A stretch of DNA of 64,000 nucleotides from Salinarchaeum sp. Harcht-Bsk1 (GTDB lineage Archaea; Halobacteriota; Halobacteria; Halobacteriales; Salinarchaeaceae), in the NCBI RefSeq assembly GCF_000403645.1, contig NC_021313.1, positions 2,189,014-2,253,013 of the forward strand. The letters are read 5' to 3'. Position 1 is the first letter of the stretch. Each line of letters opens with the position of its first letter. A program made the position numbers and the translations under genes. Positions 17,767 through 26,720 of the stretch are shown here, in pieces. The notes beneath the pieces were generated by a model that was given only the letters and a program-made list of their open reading frames with translations, was not told the DNA's origin and searched no databases.

Positions 17767-17914
17767 TTCTGCGAACCATCGATCCGGAGCGTCAGCGACG
17801 GGTTCCGGTGAGCAGATACGCCGGACGCGGGATTCGAATCCCTGCCAGTCGCAGCGCGAACGGAGCGAAGCGGAGTGAGCGACCGTCTGGCTCTGGATTC
17901 AAATTCCGGCCTAG
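17767..17914 (+). repeat. tRNA-tail element A (behind tRNA-Thr)
   Basis: Bases 17895-17914 are an exact 20-base copy of the tRNA-Thr 3' end (17744-17763), 151 bases apart. Before it, an inverted T-arm-like sequence (GGATTCGAATCC at 17830-17841) and GCCAG/CTGGC create a hairpin whose loop contains a core resembling those of the elements behind tRNA-Ser and tRNA-Leu (AGTCGCAG ... GTGAGCGACCGTCT). No open frame is present. It could be a miniature integrative element, a structured RNA or a degraded att site. Confidence 0.7.
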
Positions 17915-17982
17915 ACTTCTTCCGAGCGCCACACCCCGGAGCGACAGCGATGGGGTCGACGCGACACGTCGAAACGTGTCGG

Positions 17983-20900
17983 CTAGCCGACGCTGTGGAG
18001 GGGCGACGAGAACATCGCGTCCAGGACTTTCCGCTCGGCTTTGCGGAGGTGTTGATGGAACGTGGGCGACGCCACCCCGATCGCCTCGGCGACCTCCTCG
18101 CCGGTGGTGTCGCGGGGCCACTCGAAAAAGCCAGCGTGGTAGGCGGTTTGTAGTGCCGTTCGCTGTCGGTCCGTGAGGTCGTTCACGACGTTGCGCTGGA
18201 AGTCCTTCCGGTCCTCGTGGACCCGACTGATTTGCCGACGTCGAAGCATCTCGGCGTCCGAATAGGCCGTTTCGACGGCGTCGACGATCCGCCGAGTGTC
18301 GACGCTCGGCGCGAGGTGGATCGCCATCCGATAGTCGCTGTCTTCGATGGCGGCCTGCGCGACGTAGCCGCCGTGTGATGCCACGACCCCGACCACCGGT
18401 GGATCGGTCATCCGGAGTTCGAAGCCCATTGGATCGCCGTCGGACCGGATGGTGTACTGTTCCCAGTGCGGGAGGTCCTCGGTGAGTGTCGTCATGGTAT
18501 CGACGGCGTCTGGCGCCATCGTCCCGTAGACGAGGAACTCGCCGTCGTCGACCGGCACTACCTGATCGAAGGTTATCGTCCCGTCCGTCTCGGGGGCGTC
18601 GAGTCCGGCGAACACGTCCTGGATCCGGAACTCCAGCTCCACGAGTTCGTCACTCATCAGCGCCTGCTTGCGCTCGACGCTGGCGATCGCGTGGCCGACG
18701 ACTTCCCCGAGTCGACTGATCACCGCCAGTTCCTGTCCCTCGAAGGCTTGCGGCCGGTCAGCGTACACGTTGATCACTCCGTAGACGGTTCCTTCGTGCG
18801 CGATGGGGATCGCGGCCGACGACCGGATCTCGTACTGCTCGACGTGGTCGCGCCACGGGTCGTGGCGGTCGTCGGCACGGATGTCCTGGGTGACCTGCGG
18901 TTCTCCCGTCCGGAACGCTCGTCCCGTCGGGCCCTCGCTCCGTTCGTCGTCGGGATCGACCGAGATCGTGACCCCGTCGAGGTACCCCTCGACGCCGGCC
19001 TCTGCACGGAGGTCCACCGTCTGGGACGCGGGATCCACCTCACCGGTCCAGGCGAACAGGTAGGACTCGGAGTCGGCCAGGCGTTCACAGACCGTCCGTT
19101 CGATCTCCTCGCGGGTGGACTGCTCGATGACCGCCTCGGTGATGTCACGGACGACGCTGTTGAGGTTGTTGAGCGCGGCGAGGGATTCGCGCTGCTGTTC
19201 GAGTTGCCGCTGGTGCTCGACTCGCTGGGTGATGTCCTGGGACATCGCCGTTGCGGCGAACACCTCGCCGTCGTCGTCGCGTACCGGGACGAAGTGGAAC
19301 TGATAGACCCTGTCGTCGATCGTGTCCACGAATTCGGACGGGTCGCCGTCGAGGGCGGCCTGGTATGCCGGGACGACGGTGTCCGCGATCTGTTCCGGCA
19401 ACGCGTCGCGAACGCGCCGCCCCTGGAGGTCGGTTCTCGTCACGTCCGTGTCCCCTTCTGGCGTGCCGGCGAAGGTGACGTACCGCAGGTTTCGGTCGAC
19501 GAGGGCGACGGCACCGGCAGGGAAGTTCTCGACGAGGGTTTCGCTCCAGCGTCGGTACTCCTCGAGTTCGCGCTCGCGCTGCTTGCGCTCGGTGATGTCC
19601 TGGGCAGCACCGCGGAGCGCGACGACGTCACCGTCCTCGTGGATGGGGACGCCGATCGTCCGAATCCACCGCTCGCGGTCCTCGGCGGTGGTGATGGGGA
19701 TCTCCTCGTCGTAGGATTCGCCCTCCGTCATACAGCGCTCTGCGGCGTCCCGGAACGCGTCCCGATGTTCGGGGGCCACCATCGAGATGTACTCCTCCGC
19801 CGTCGGGACCAGCTCCTGGGAGGGATCGTCGACGTCCACGTCGTGCATGTCGAACAGTCCCTGGGTCCACCGCTGGTTCCCCGTCTGGACGTCCGTCTCC
19901 CACCCGCCGGTCCCGGCGAGTCGTTCCGTGTGCCGGAGCAGTTCTCGCTGGCGTTCGAGTTGGCGTTCGCGCTCCTTGCGTTCGGTGATATCCTCGAAGT
20001 AGACGGAGAGGCCCGACTCGGAGGGATAGACGTGGTTTTCGAACCACGTCTCCTGGGGCTCGTAGTACTCTTCGAACGAGACCGACTCCTGCGTCTCCAG
20101 GGCCTCCTCGAATGCGGCCTCCGCCTTCGACCCGGCTTCCACCGCGTCCCAGACGTGCGTTCCGACGAGTTCCGACGGGGAGCGGTCCAGGAGCGACCCG
20201 GCCCGTTCGTTGACGTACTCGAACTGGAGGTCGGCGTCGAGCGCGAAGAACCCGTCGTCGATCCGTTCGAACACGTCTTCCAGTTCGTGCTGGAGGTCGT
20301 CGCGCTGGCGTTCGAGGCGACGGGCCTGGCCTTCGAGTCGCGTGACGTCGGTCATCGTGACGACGACGCCGTCGACCTCACCGCCGACGGGTTTGGCGTT
20401 CACCGAGAGCCACCGCGTCCGGCCGTCGGGGCCGTCGACTCGTATCCGCTGGTCTGTGACGGTGTCACCCGTCGAGAGTGCTCGTGCCGCCGGCCGCTCG
20501 GGGTACGGGATCACGTCACCGTCGGCGTCGAGGAGCGGCTGTTCACCGAGTGAATAGCCCGACGGATCGGCGTCGTTCCACCCGAGTAGCTCCGTGAACC
20601 GTCGGTTCCCCCGATACAGTTCGCCGTCCGTGTCGAAGATGCCGATGCCGATCGGGCTCGCCTCCTGCACCTGGTCGAGGAGATCGCGTTCGTGCTGGAG
20701 TTTCCGTTCGTGTTCGAGGCGCTCGGTCATGTCGCGAGTGACTTTCACGTACCCGTCGATCGCACCGTCGTCGTCGCGGTGAGCGGTGATCGTCACGGTG
20801 GCCCAGTAGCGTGAGCCGTCGGCCCGGAGCCGCCACCCCTCGTCGTCGACTGGCCCGTCGCTCGACGCGGCGGCGAGGTTAGCTTCAGGGACCCCGGCTT

Positions 20901-21711
20901 CCCGTGCGTCGTCGGTGTAGAACGTCGAGAAGTGCTCGCCGACGACGTCCTCGGCCGCGTACCCCATTATCTGCTCTGCGCCCTCGTTCCAGGTCTGCAC
21001 GTGCCCGTCGGGATCGAGCATCACGATGGCGTACTCCTCGACGGCGTCGACGACGGACTCGAACTGGGCGCGGTCCCGCTCGCGGGCCCGTTCGACCTCC
21101 GTTCGGGTGGTGACGTCGTAGTAGAGTTCGACGCGGCCGCCGGCGTAGGCGCCGGTTTCGACGGGCTTGCTGCGGTGTTCGAGCCAGCGCGCTTCGTCGT
21201 CCGCCGTCACGCGGCACTCGAACTGCTCGGTGGACGTGTTGTCGTCGTACGTCGCCAGGACGGTGTCGGTGAACGTCTCGCTGTCGTCGACGACCGGCGC
21301 GATCTGCTCCTCGACGAGACGGCGCTTGTCCCGGCCGAGAACGCGATCCCGGTCGAGGCCGAAGTAGCGTTCGGTCGCGTCGTTGATCCACGCGACCTCG
21401 AAGTCCTCGTCGAGGACGAAGATGCCCACCTCGGCGCCGTCGAGGACGTCGTCAATCAGGGACGCTGCCGTGGCCGACCAGTCGGGAGGCACGTCGGCCG
21501 TCGCCGGCGGCCGCCACCACACGCGACCGTTTCCACCGACCTTCTTGGTTTCGAGGCGGTCGCGGTCGACGAGTCGTTCGAGCCGTTCGTAGGTGCTCCG
21601 ACGACCGAGGTCAAGCGCATCTGCCACTTCGGTCGTCGTCCTCGGTTCGCCGAGACTCTCGAAGCGGGAGAGCGTCTCGCGTAGCGCCTCGGTCAGGGAC
21701 GGTGACGCCAT
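17983..21711 (-). CDS. Multi-PAS, GAF and Bat-type HTH_10 regulator
   Basis: A 1242-residue cytoplasmic sensor-regulator related to the bacterio-opsin activator Bat. In order: an N-terminal winged-helix-like region (about 20-60, TTTEVADALDLGRRSTYERL), six PAS domains (about 80-840), a GAF domain (about 870-1010), the Bat-associated domain and a C-terminal HTH_10 helix-turn-helix (about 1180-1235, LTDRQRTALQTAYHAGFFEW ... EEVAEAIGVASPTFHQHL). Linkers between PAS domains are Arg/Glu-rich signalling helices (ITERKERERQLERQRE). No histidine kinase core is present. The start at 21711 is set by the Shine-Dalgarno GAGGAGGTG three bases upstream. It would sense redox, light or a small molecule and act directly on DNA. 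It is divergent from a DUF7344-like gene. Confidence 0.9.
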   Translation of the reverse strand: MASPSLTEALRETLSRFESLGEPRTTTEVADALDLGRRSTYERLERLVDRDRLETKKVGGNGRVWWRPPATADVPPDWSATAASLIDDVLDGAEVGIFVLDEDFEVAWINDATERYFGLDRDRVLGRDKRRLVEEQIAPVVDDSETFTDTVLATYDDNTSTEQFECRVTADDEARWLEHRSKPVETGAYAGGRVELYYDVTTRTEVERARERDRAQFESVVDAVEEYAIVMLDPDGHVQTWNEGAEQIMGYAAEDVVGEHFSTFYTDDAREAGVPEANLAAASSDGPVDDEGWRLRADGSRYWATVTITAHRDDDGAIDGYVKVTRDMTERLEHERKLQHERDLLDQVQEASPIGIGIFDTDGELYRGNRRFTELLGWNDADPSGYSLGEQPLLDADGDVIPYPERPAARALSTGDTVTDQRIRVDGPDGRTRWLSVNAKPVGGEVDGVVVTMTDVTRLEGQARRLERQRDDLQHELEDVFERIDDGFFALDADLQFEYVNERAGSLLDRSPSELVGTHVWDAVEAGSKAEAAFEEALETQESVSFEEYYEPQETWFENHVYPSESGLSVYFEDITERKERERQLERQRELLRHTERLAGTGGWETDVQTGNQRWTQGLFDMHDVDVDDPSQELVPTAEEYISMVAPEHRDAFRDAAERCMTEGESYDEEIPITTAEDRERWIRTIGVPIHEDGDVVALRGAAQDITERKQRERELEEYRRWSETLVENFPAGAVALVDRNLRYVTFAGTPEGDTDVTRTDLQGRRVRDALPEQIADTVVPAYQAALDGDPSEFVDTIDDRVYQFHFVPVRDDDGEVFAATAMSQDITQRVEHQRQLEQQRESLAALNNLNSVVRDITEAVIEQSTREEIERTVCERLADSESYLFAWTGEVDPASQTVDLRAEAGVEGYLDGVTISVDPDDERSEGPTGRAFRTGEPQVTQDIRADDRHDPWRDHVEQYEIRSSAAIPIAHEGTVYGVINVYADRPQAFEGQELAVISRLGEVVGHAIASVERKQALMSDELVELEFRIQDVFAGLDAPETDGTITFDQVVPVDDGEFLVYGTMAPDAVDTMTTLTEDLPHWEQYTIRSDGDPMGFELRMTDPPVVGVVASHGGYVAQAAIEDSDYRMAIHLAPSVDTRRIVDAVETAYSDAEMLRRRQISRVHEDRKDFQRNVVNDLTDRQRTALQTAYHAGFFEWPRDTTGEEVAEAIGVASPTFHQHLRKAERKVLDAMFSSPLHSVG

Positions 21712-21956
21712 TGGCACCTCCTCGGTGCCTGCGTTTGTAAGCCCTCCGCCGTTGGAGGCTAGCTCGGGCTGGGCAATGGACGGGAGCGACCTCCGCGGCG
21801 TCATCTCACGTGAAATATTGTTCATAATCTGGTACGCAATCTGCAACGTCTGACGGTCCACGAGTACCTAATCAGTTTTAGTACAGCCTTAGGTTTCGAG
21901 CGGCCTGACGCAGGGATACACGCCGGATACCACGGCGCCCCAAGCACTAACCCACG

Positions 21957-22286
21957 ATGATCCAGTCACCGACCGACAGTACGGATACGGTAACGAGTGC
22001 GGCCGACCTCCCACCCGACGACCGTCACCGGTTACTCGCGGCGGAACGTCGGCGGGTAGCGCTCGAGGTCTTGACCGATTGGACCGAACCGGTCGACCTC
22101 GAGAGCCTGGCCGCAGCGGTGGCCACGCGCGAAGGAGACGACGTCGGAGCCGACGGTACCAACGTCGAACACGTGGCCATCACGCTCCACCACGCCCATC
22201 TTCCGATGATGGCTGACTTCGGCGTCATCCGCTACGACTCGGAGGCGACCCGGGTCGAAGCGTGTCCTCGCGAGCACGAGTCGTGA
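21957..22286 (+). CDS. Small winged-helix protein (DUF7344-like)
   Basis: A 109-residue haloarchaeal protein. RRRVALEVLTDWTEPVDLES and VEHVAITLHHAHLPMMADFG followed by VIRYDSEATRVE fit the haloarchaeal ArsR-like winged helix that I recall as DUF7344, often found beside Bat-type regulators. It is predicted to bind DNA; its targets are unknown. It is divergently arranged with the multi-PAS regulator and shares its 245-base intergenic region. Confidence 0.7.
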   Translation: MIQSPTDSTDTVTSAADLPPDDRHRLLAAERRRVALEVLTDWTEPVDLESLAAAVATREGDDVGADGTNVEHVAITLHHAHLPMMADFGVIRYDSEATRVEACPREHES

Positions 22287-22424
22287 GCATCGGGGAGGGG
22301 TCGTAGCGCACTCTCGTCGCCTGCGCCTCTAGCGGGAGATACGTCGAGAGCGTAGAGGCACACTACGTCTGCGTTCCGCGCTCGGGCCGAATCGTGGCAG
22401 TGGGCTCCGAAGCTACCTCGCTAC

Positions 22425-22898
22425 TCAGACCGATCGAACGGCCTCCAACAGCTCCTCGTACGGCGGTTCGTGCGTCGGATCCGCGGACTCCCACTCGTAG
22501 GCCACCTCGCCGTCGTCGTCGAGGACGAACACCGCGCGGTTCGCGACGCCGTAGAGGCCCAGGTCGGGGATGTCGATGTCGAGGTCGTAGGCCCGGATGA
22601 CGTCGCCGCTTGTGTCGCTGACGAGGTCGAACGCGAGGCCGTGCTCCTCGCGGAAGGCGCCCTGGCAGAAGGGCGAGTCGGCGCTGACGCCGAAGAGGGT
22701 GGCGTCAGCGGCGTGGAACTCGTCGATGCGCTCCTGGAGCGCGACCATCTCGTTGGAACACGGCGGCGTGAACGCACCGGGGAAGAAGGCGAGGACGACG
22801 GGACCGTCACCGAGGTGGTCGGCGAGCGAGAAGTCCTCGTGGTCGCTGGTGCCGAGCGTCGCGTCGAATCTGGGGGCGTGGTCGCCAGTGGACGGCAT
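22425..22898 (-). CDS. Peroxiredoxin (AhpC/TSA, AhpE/BCP-like)
   Basis: A 157-residue thioredoxin-fold peroxidase that reduces peroxides. The peroxidatic Cys motif is FFPGAFTPPCSNEM near residue 45, and a second Cys lies in SADSPFCQGAF. The rest is canonical (DTSGDVIRAYDL, NRAVFVLDDDGEV). The ATG at 22898 (MPSTGDHAPRFD) is chosen over an in-frame upstream start because the family begins at this strand. Confidence 0.9.
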   Translation of the reverse strand: MPSTGDHAPRFDATLGTSDHEDFSLADHLGDGPVVLAFFPGAFTPPCSNEMVALQERIDEFHAADATLFGVSADSPFCQGAFREEHGLAFDLVSDTSGDVIRAYDLDIDIPDLGLYGVANRAVFVLDDDGEVAYEWESADPTHEPPYEELLEAVRSV

Positions 22899-23074
22899 GC
22901 GAGGGAGTACGGTCGCCCGAGACAAAACGGCCGGGCCGAATCGATTCGCGTCGCCGTGGCGCCGGTACTGGCGAGAACTACCGCGCCGACACTGCGATTT
23001 TCAGTCTCCCGGGTTCACCATCCGCCTGCGGCCATGTCCCGGAGTAGCGACACAGACGAGGCGGTACGGGCGTC

Positions 23075-23191
23075 ATGGACGCGTTCGACAGTGCCGCTCG
23101 GGAGGCCGAAGAACGCAACGAGTCGGCCAAAGCGGAGTTCCGAGAGGCGCTCGAGGAACTCGAGGCGACGGTCGAGCAACTCCGCGACTAG
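23075..23191 (+). CDS. Possible 38-residue coiled-coil microprotein
   Basis: ATG to TAG encodes a 38-residue, highly charged helix starting MDAFDSAAREAEERNESAKA and ending TVEQLRD. Codon third positions are mostly G or C, as in real genes here. An upstream in-frame stop (TAG at 23045) excludes extension. The heptad-like Ala/Leu pattern suggests a coiled coil. No Shine-Dalgarno or clear TATA box is visible, so it remains tentative. Confidence 0.4.
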   Translation: MDAFDSAAREAEERNESAKAEFREALEELEATVEQLRD

Positions 23192-23247
23192 ACCGCCCCC
23201 TCGGCCCACCCGGCCGGCGGGTCGCGTTTTTCGGTGGTGCCGCCAGA

Positions 23248-23712
23248 TTACTTCGGCAGGTAGCGGACGCTGAGGAACTCGTCGCCGGTCCGGATCTCGA
23301 CGCGCACCGCGCCGAGCCGCGCCGCTCGCTCGATCGTCGCCTCGTCGTCGAGCACGTCGTCCACCGCCGTCTCGACGCCGTCCGCGCCGACCGTGAGCAC
23401 GTGGACCTCGCCCTCGCCGGCCCGTTCGAAGCGTTCCAGTTCGCCCTCGGCGAGCGAGGCAGCGGCTTCCGCCGACCGGGTGGTCGGTTCCAGATCGACC
23501 ACCTCGCACTCGATCGTCCGCCGATCGTCGATCTCGGCCGTCCAGGTCACCTCCATCGGTGGCTCGGCGGTCAGCGTTGCCTCGACGACCTCCCCGGCGT
23601 CGAGATCCGGATTCGTAGAGAGCGTGTGCAGCTGGCCGTCCTCGACGTTCCGGAGAATCGCGGACTCGGGATCGGCCTCCGTGACGAGGAAGGTGCCGAC
23701 TGTCGTCGTCAT
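23248..23712 (-). CDS. DUF5812-like haloarchaeal protein
   Basis: A 154-residue, strongly acidic beta-rich protein. It begins MTTTVGTFLVTEADPESAIL and continues DGQLHTLSTNPDLDAGEVVE and PPMEVTWTAEI, a pattern I associate with the haloarchaea-only family DUF5812. No catalytic residues or membrane helices are seen and the function is unknown. The next gene upstream on the same strand is a membrane protein 137 bases away. Confidence 0.7.
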   Translation of the reverse strand: MTTTVGTFLVTEADPESAILRNVEDGQLHTLSTNPDLDAGEVVEATLTAEPPMEVTWTAEIDDRRTIECEVVDLEPTTRSAEAAASLAEGELERFERAGEGEVHVLTVGADGVETAVDDVLDDEATIERAARLGAVRVEIRTGDEFLSVRYLPK

Positions 23713-23849
23713 ACTCGAACCTCGGCGGGGAGCCATTTTTCGCTTGCGCGTTGGATCGACCGCCGAAGCAGTCGCTCTGGCGTCGGGGCCCGGAAGCGTC
23801 AGCAGAATCGGTCCGTGCGGGCGGCTGGATCGCTCGCTCGCGACCGGTG

Positions 23850-24506
23850 TTAGCTCGCCGGCTCCTGCTCGCCGCGATCCCTGATCACGCTGGCGCCAGG
23901 GAGCGCGCCGGCGATCTTGCCGACCCATCCGAGTTTGAAGAGGCCGAACTGCGTGAGCACGCCGAGTGCGAACAGCCCGAGGAAGATCGGGTTCTCGAGC
24001 GAGACGACGAGCGGATCGACGGTGAGGTCCGAGGCGGCGGTTTCGAAACTCCCGACGGTGAGTTGCGTCGACGCGAACGACGCACCGAGGAACGCGGTGA
24101 TGCCGATGAGCGCCGTCTTCGTCAGGAACATCGCGAGGAAGGCCAGGAGGATCCCGGTCCCGAGCGCGACGCCGGCTTTCGGGAGCATCCCGCTGACGCC
24201 GGCGAGGTCGCTCACGATGTACACGCCGAGCAAGCTCCCGACCGCGAAGCCGGCGATCGCGACGACCATCGAGAGGACGGTGTAGGCAATGAGTACGCCA
24301 GCGACGACGCCGATAGCGACTGCGGCGAGCGAGGCGACGGCCCCGCTCAGTCCGATCGCGCCGCCGATCGTCGGTGCGACCAGGTAGCCCGCACCGCCGC
24401 CGAGTACCGCGCCCAGCAACGCGACGCCGTAGACGGAGAGGGCGGCCCCGAAGGCGAGCAGTACCCCGCCCCCGAGGATCAGTGCGACTCCGGTTAGTTC
24501 GACCAT
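23850..24506 (-). CDS. Multi-pass membrane protein of unknown function
   Basis: A 218-residue protein with about seven or eight membrane helices, extremely rich in Gly, Ala, Leu and Val. The Gly-rich repeats (LLGAVLGGGAGYLVAPTIGG) resemble TMEM198/DUF4203-type small membrane proteins, but the match is only by composition. The C-terminus LPGASVIRDRGEQEPAS is polar and cytoplasmic or surface exposed. No function can be given. Confidence 0.65.
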   Translation of the reverse strand: MVELTGVALILGGGVLLAFGAALSVYGVALLGAVLGGGAGYLVAPTIGGAIGLSGAVASLAAVAIGVVAGVLIAYTVLSMVVAIAGFAVGSLLGVYIVSDLAGVSGMLPKAGVALGTGILLAFLAMFLTKTALIGITAFLGASFASTQLTVGSFETAASDLTVDPLVVSLENPIFLGLFALGVLTQFGLFKLGWVGKIAGALPGASVIRDRGEQEPAS

Positions 24507-24743
24507 ACCGCCTGCTCGGTCCCGACGAAGGTGAATCTTACTCCACAGCGACTCGGAACCGCCGCCGGGGCGCGCCGAATTGCCGACCGGGTTACGCTGG
24601 TAGCCGCCGATTTACGGGATATGCTCGGAAAATCGCTGGGGCGACCGGGCTGTCACCGTCAGGTCGCCTCGCCTGGCTTCCCAGCGGCGCCGCTTCCGGC
24701 GAGCATGGCTCGGAGGACGAACGCTCGATCGTCGACCCTCGAC

Positions 24744-25124
24744 TCAGGTTTCGAGCGAGTCCAGCCGCTCTTGCGTACCGCGGCCGCCGGTCCAGTAGAC
24801 TCGCAGCGTGTGTCCTTCACTCACGCGGACGATGGTCCCGTCACCTTCGGAGACGCTCGGCGGGAACGGCTGCACGGGCACCCGATCGCGGCCGTCGATG
24901 GTGAGCACGAGTTCGTCGCCGCGGACGACGTCGCCCCCGGCGTGCACCAGGCGAACGTGGCTGTCGTTGATCCGCTCGACGCTGAAGTTCGTCTCGGGCG
25001 TGGCCTCGCCGTCGTCCTCGGATACCTCGATGGCGCCGAAGACCGCCAGTCCGACGCCGAAAATCACGAGGACGACCAGGACGGCCCCGAGCGCGTCGAG
25101 CTTTCGATCGGGGCTCAGCGACAT
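24744..25124 (-). CDS. Single-helix exported protein, pilin-like C-terminal motif
   Basis: A 126-residue protein. MSLSPDRKLDALGAVLVVLV places a short basic cytoplasmic end before one membrane helix (about residues 12-32). The outer domain has DSHVRLVHAGGDVVRGDELV, reminiscent of the beta-rich tail of archaeal type IV pilins. A proper class III signal peptide cleavage site is not obvious, so a pilin assignment is uncertain. Confidence 0.6.
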   Translation of the reverse strand: MSLSPDRKLDALGAVLVVLVIFGVGLAVFGAIEVSEDDGEATPETNFSVERINDSHVRLVHAGGDVVRGDELVLTIDGRDRVPVQPFPPSVSEGDGTIVRVSEGHTLRVYWTGGRGTQERLDSLET

Positions 25125-25346
25125 TGGCGAAGATCGACGGCGGATGCCCCTAACGGTTGTGAATCCAGGTGACCCGACATCCTTCGGTCCGGCATCTGGA
25201 CGGCCGAATTGTCTCCCGCTTAGGGCGCGCAACTGGATCTCCAGCGTGGATGCCAACACGATACGTCTGACGCGTTCGGCATCAGCCGATCCAGGCTCCC
25301 GTCGACCTGCGCGAGCGCCTCGGCACGCTCCGTCGGGGGAACGCTG

Positions 25347-25354
25347 GTTTCAAG
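25347..25354 (+). promoter_or_regulatory. TATA-like box for hisS
   Basis: GTTTCAAG is centred 28 bases before the hisS ATG, as expected for a leaderless transcript. Confidence 0.4.
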
Positions 25355-25378
25355 CGCAGCCCCCGGTTACCTGGCTGC

Positions 25379-26695
25379 ATGTACGACCGGATCAAGGGGT
25401 TCCGGGACACCTACCCCGAGGCAATGCAGGCTCGCCGCTGGCTGTTCGACTCCATCGAGTCGACTGCGCGGGGCTACGGCTTCCGCGAGATCGACACGCC
25501 CGCCCTCGAGCGGACGGAGATGTACGTCGACAAGAGCGGCGAGGAGATCGTCGAGGAACTCTACAGCTTCGAGGACCAGGGCGACCGGTCGGTCGCGCTC
25601 ACGCCCGAACTCACGCCGACCGTCGCCCGGATGGTCGCCGAGCGGGGCCAGGAGCTCACCAAGCCGATCAAGTGGTTCTCGACGCGGAAGTTCTGGCGCT
25701 ACGAGCAGGTCCAGCAGGGTCGCTTCCGGGAGTTCTACCAGACGAACGTCGACATCTTCGGCTCCGCGGAGCCCGACGCGGACGCCGAGGTCCTCGCGGT
25801 CGCCGCGGAGATGCTGACCGGCCTCGGCCTGGCACCGGAGGACTTCGAGTTCCGCGTCTCCCACCGCGACGTGCTCGGCGGCCTGCTCGAGGCCTTCGAC
25901 GCCGAGGACGGCACCGAAATCGACACGGAGGACGCGATCCGCGCCGTCGACAAGCGCGCGAAGCTCGACCGCGTGGAGTACATCGACGAACTCGTCGCCG
26001 CCGGCCTCTCCGAGTCCCAGGCCGGGACGTTCGACGACCTGCTGGACACCCCCGAGGAGGACCTCGACGACCTCGTCGCCTTCGCGGAGAACGAACGGAT
26101 CGCCGACGCCGTCGAGAACCTCCAGGCCGTCCTCGACGCCGCGGCGGACTTCGGCGTCCGCGAGTACTGCACGCTCTCGCTGTCGACCGCCCGCGGCCTC
26201 GATTACTACACCGGCACCGTCTTCGAGTGCTTCGACGCCACCGGCGAGGTCTCCCGCGCCGTCTTCGGAGGCGGCCGCTACGACGACCTCATCGGCGACC
26301 TCGGCGGCCCGGACACCCCTGCAGTCGGGTTCGCGCCCGGCGACGCCACCCTGTCCCTCCTCTGCAAGCGCGCCGGCGTCTGGCCGGAGGAGTCCCTTAC
26401 TACGGACTACTACGTCCTCACGGCCGGCGACACCCGCTCACAGGCAGCCGAACTCGCTCGCGAGCTTCGGGACCGCGGCCACGTCGTCGAGTCCGACGTC
26501 GCGGACCGCGGGTTCGGCGCGCAACTCGACTACGCCGACTCGATCGAAGCCGAAACGGTCGTCATCGTCGGCGAACAGGACCTCGCCAACGACGAGTACA
26601 CGATCAAGGACATGGCATCGGGCGACCAGACGACGGTGCCCGTCGACGCGTTCCCGGGCGACCTCGAGCGGCCGACCTACGAGGACTTCGCCTGA
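25379..26695 (+). CDS. hisS: Histidyl-tRNA synthetase
   Basis: A 438-residue class II aminoacyl-tRNA synthetase charging tRNA-His. It starts MYDRIKGFRDTYPEAMQARR. Motif 2 is FWRYEQVQQGRFREFYQTN, the histidine-specific motif is RGLDYYTGTVFE, and motif 3 is AVGFAPGDATLSLL (family AGGRYD is FGGGRYDDL here). The C-terminal anticodon-binding domain (from about residue 340) ends with TVPVDAFPGDLERPTYEDFA. Normal length. It is followed 25 bases later by truA, so the two are probably co-transcribed. Confidence 0.96.
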   Translation: MYDRIKGFRDTYPEAMQARRWLFDSIESTARGYGFREIDTPALERTEMYVDKSGEEIVEELYSFEDQGDRSVALTPELTPTVARMVAERGQELTKPIKWFSTRKFWRYEQVQQGRFREFYQTNVDIFGSAEPDADAEVLAVAAEMLTGLGLAPEDFEFRVSHRDVLGGLLEAFDAEDGTEIDTEDAIRAVDKRAKLDRVEYIDELVAAGLSESQAGTFDDLLDTPEEDLDDLVAFAENERIADAVENLQAVLDAAADFGVREYCTLSLSTARGLDYYTGTVFECFDATGEVSRAVFGGGRYDDLIGDLGGPDTPAVGFAPGDATLSLLCKRAGVWPEESLTTDYYVLTAGDTRSQAAELARELRDRGHVVESDVADRGFGAQLDYADSIEAETVVIVGEQDLANDEYTIKDMASGDQTTVPVDAFPGDLERPTYEDFA

Positions 26696-26720
26696 GAACG
26701 CCATCGAACGTCCGCTCATC

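Noticed and set aside
17820-17915. A second tRNA gene or full tRNA pseudogene behind tRNA-Thr
   Set aside because: Only T-arm and acceptor sequence is present, once inverted and once direct. No anticodon arm or D arm can be built, so it is described as a repeat element instead.
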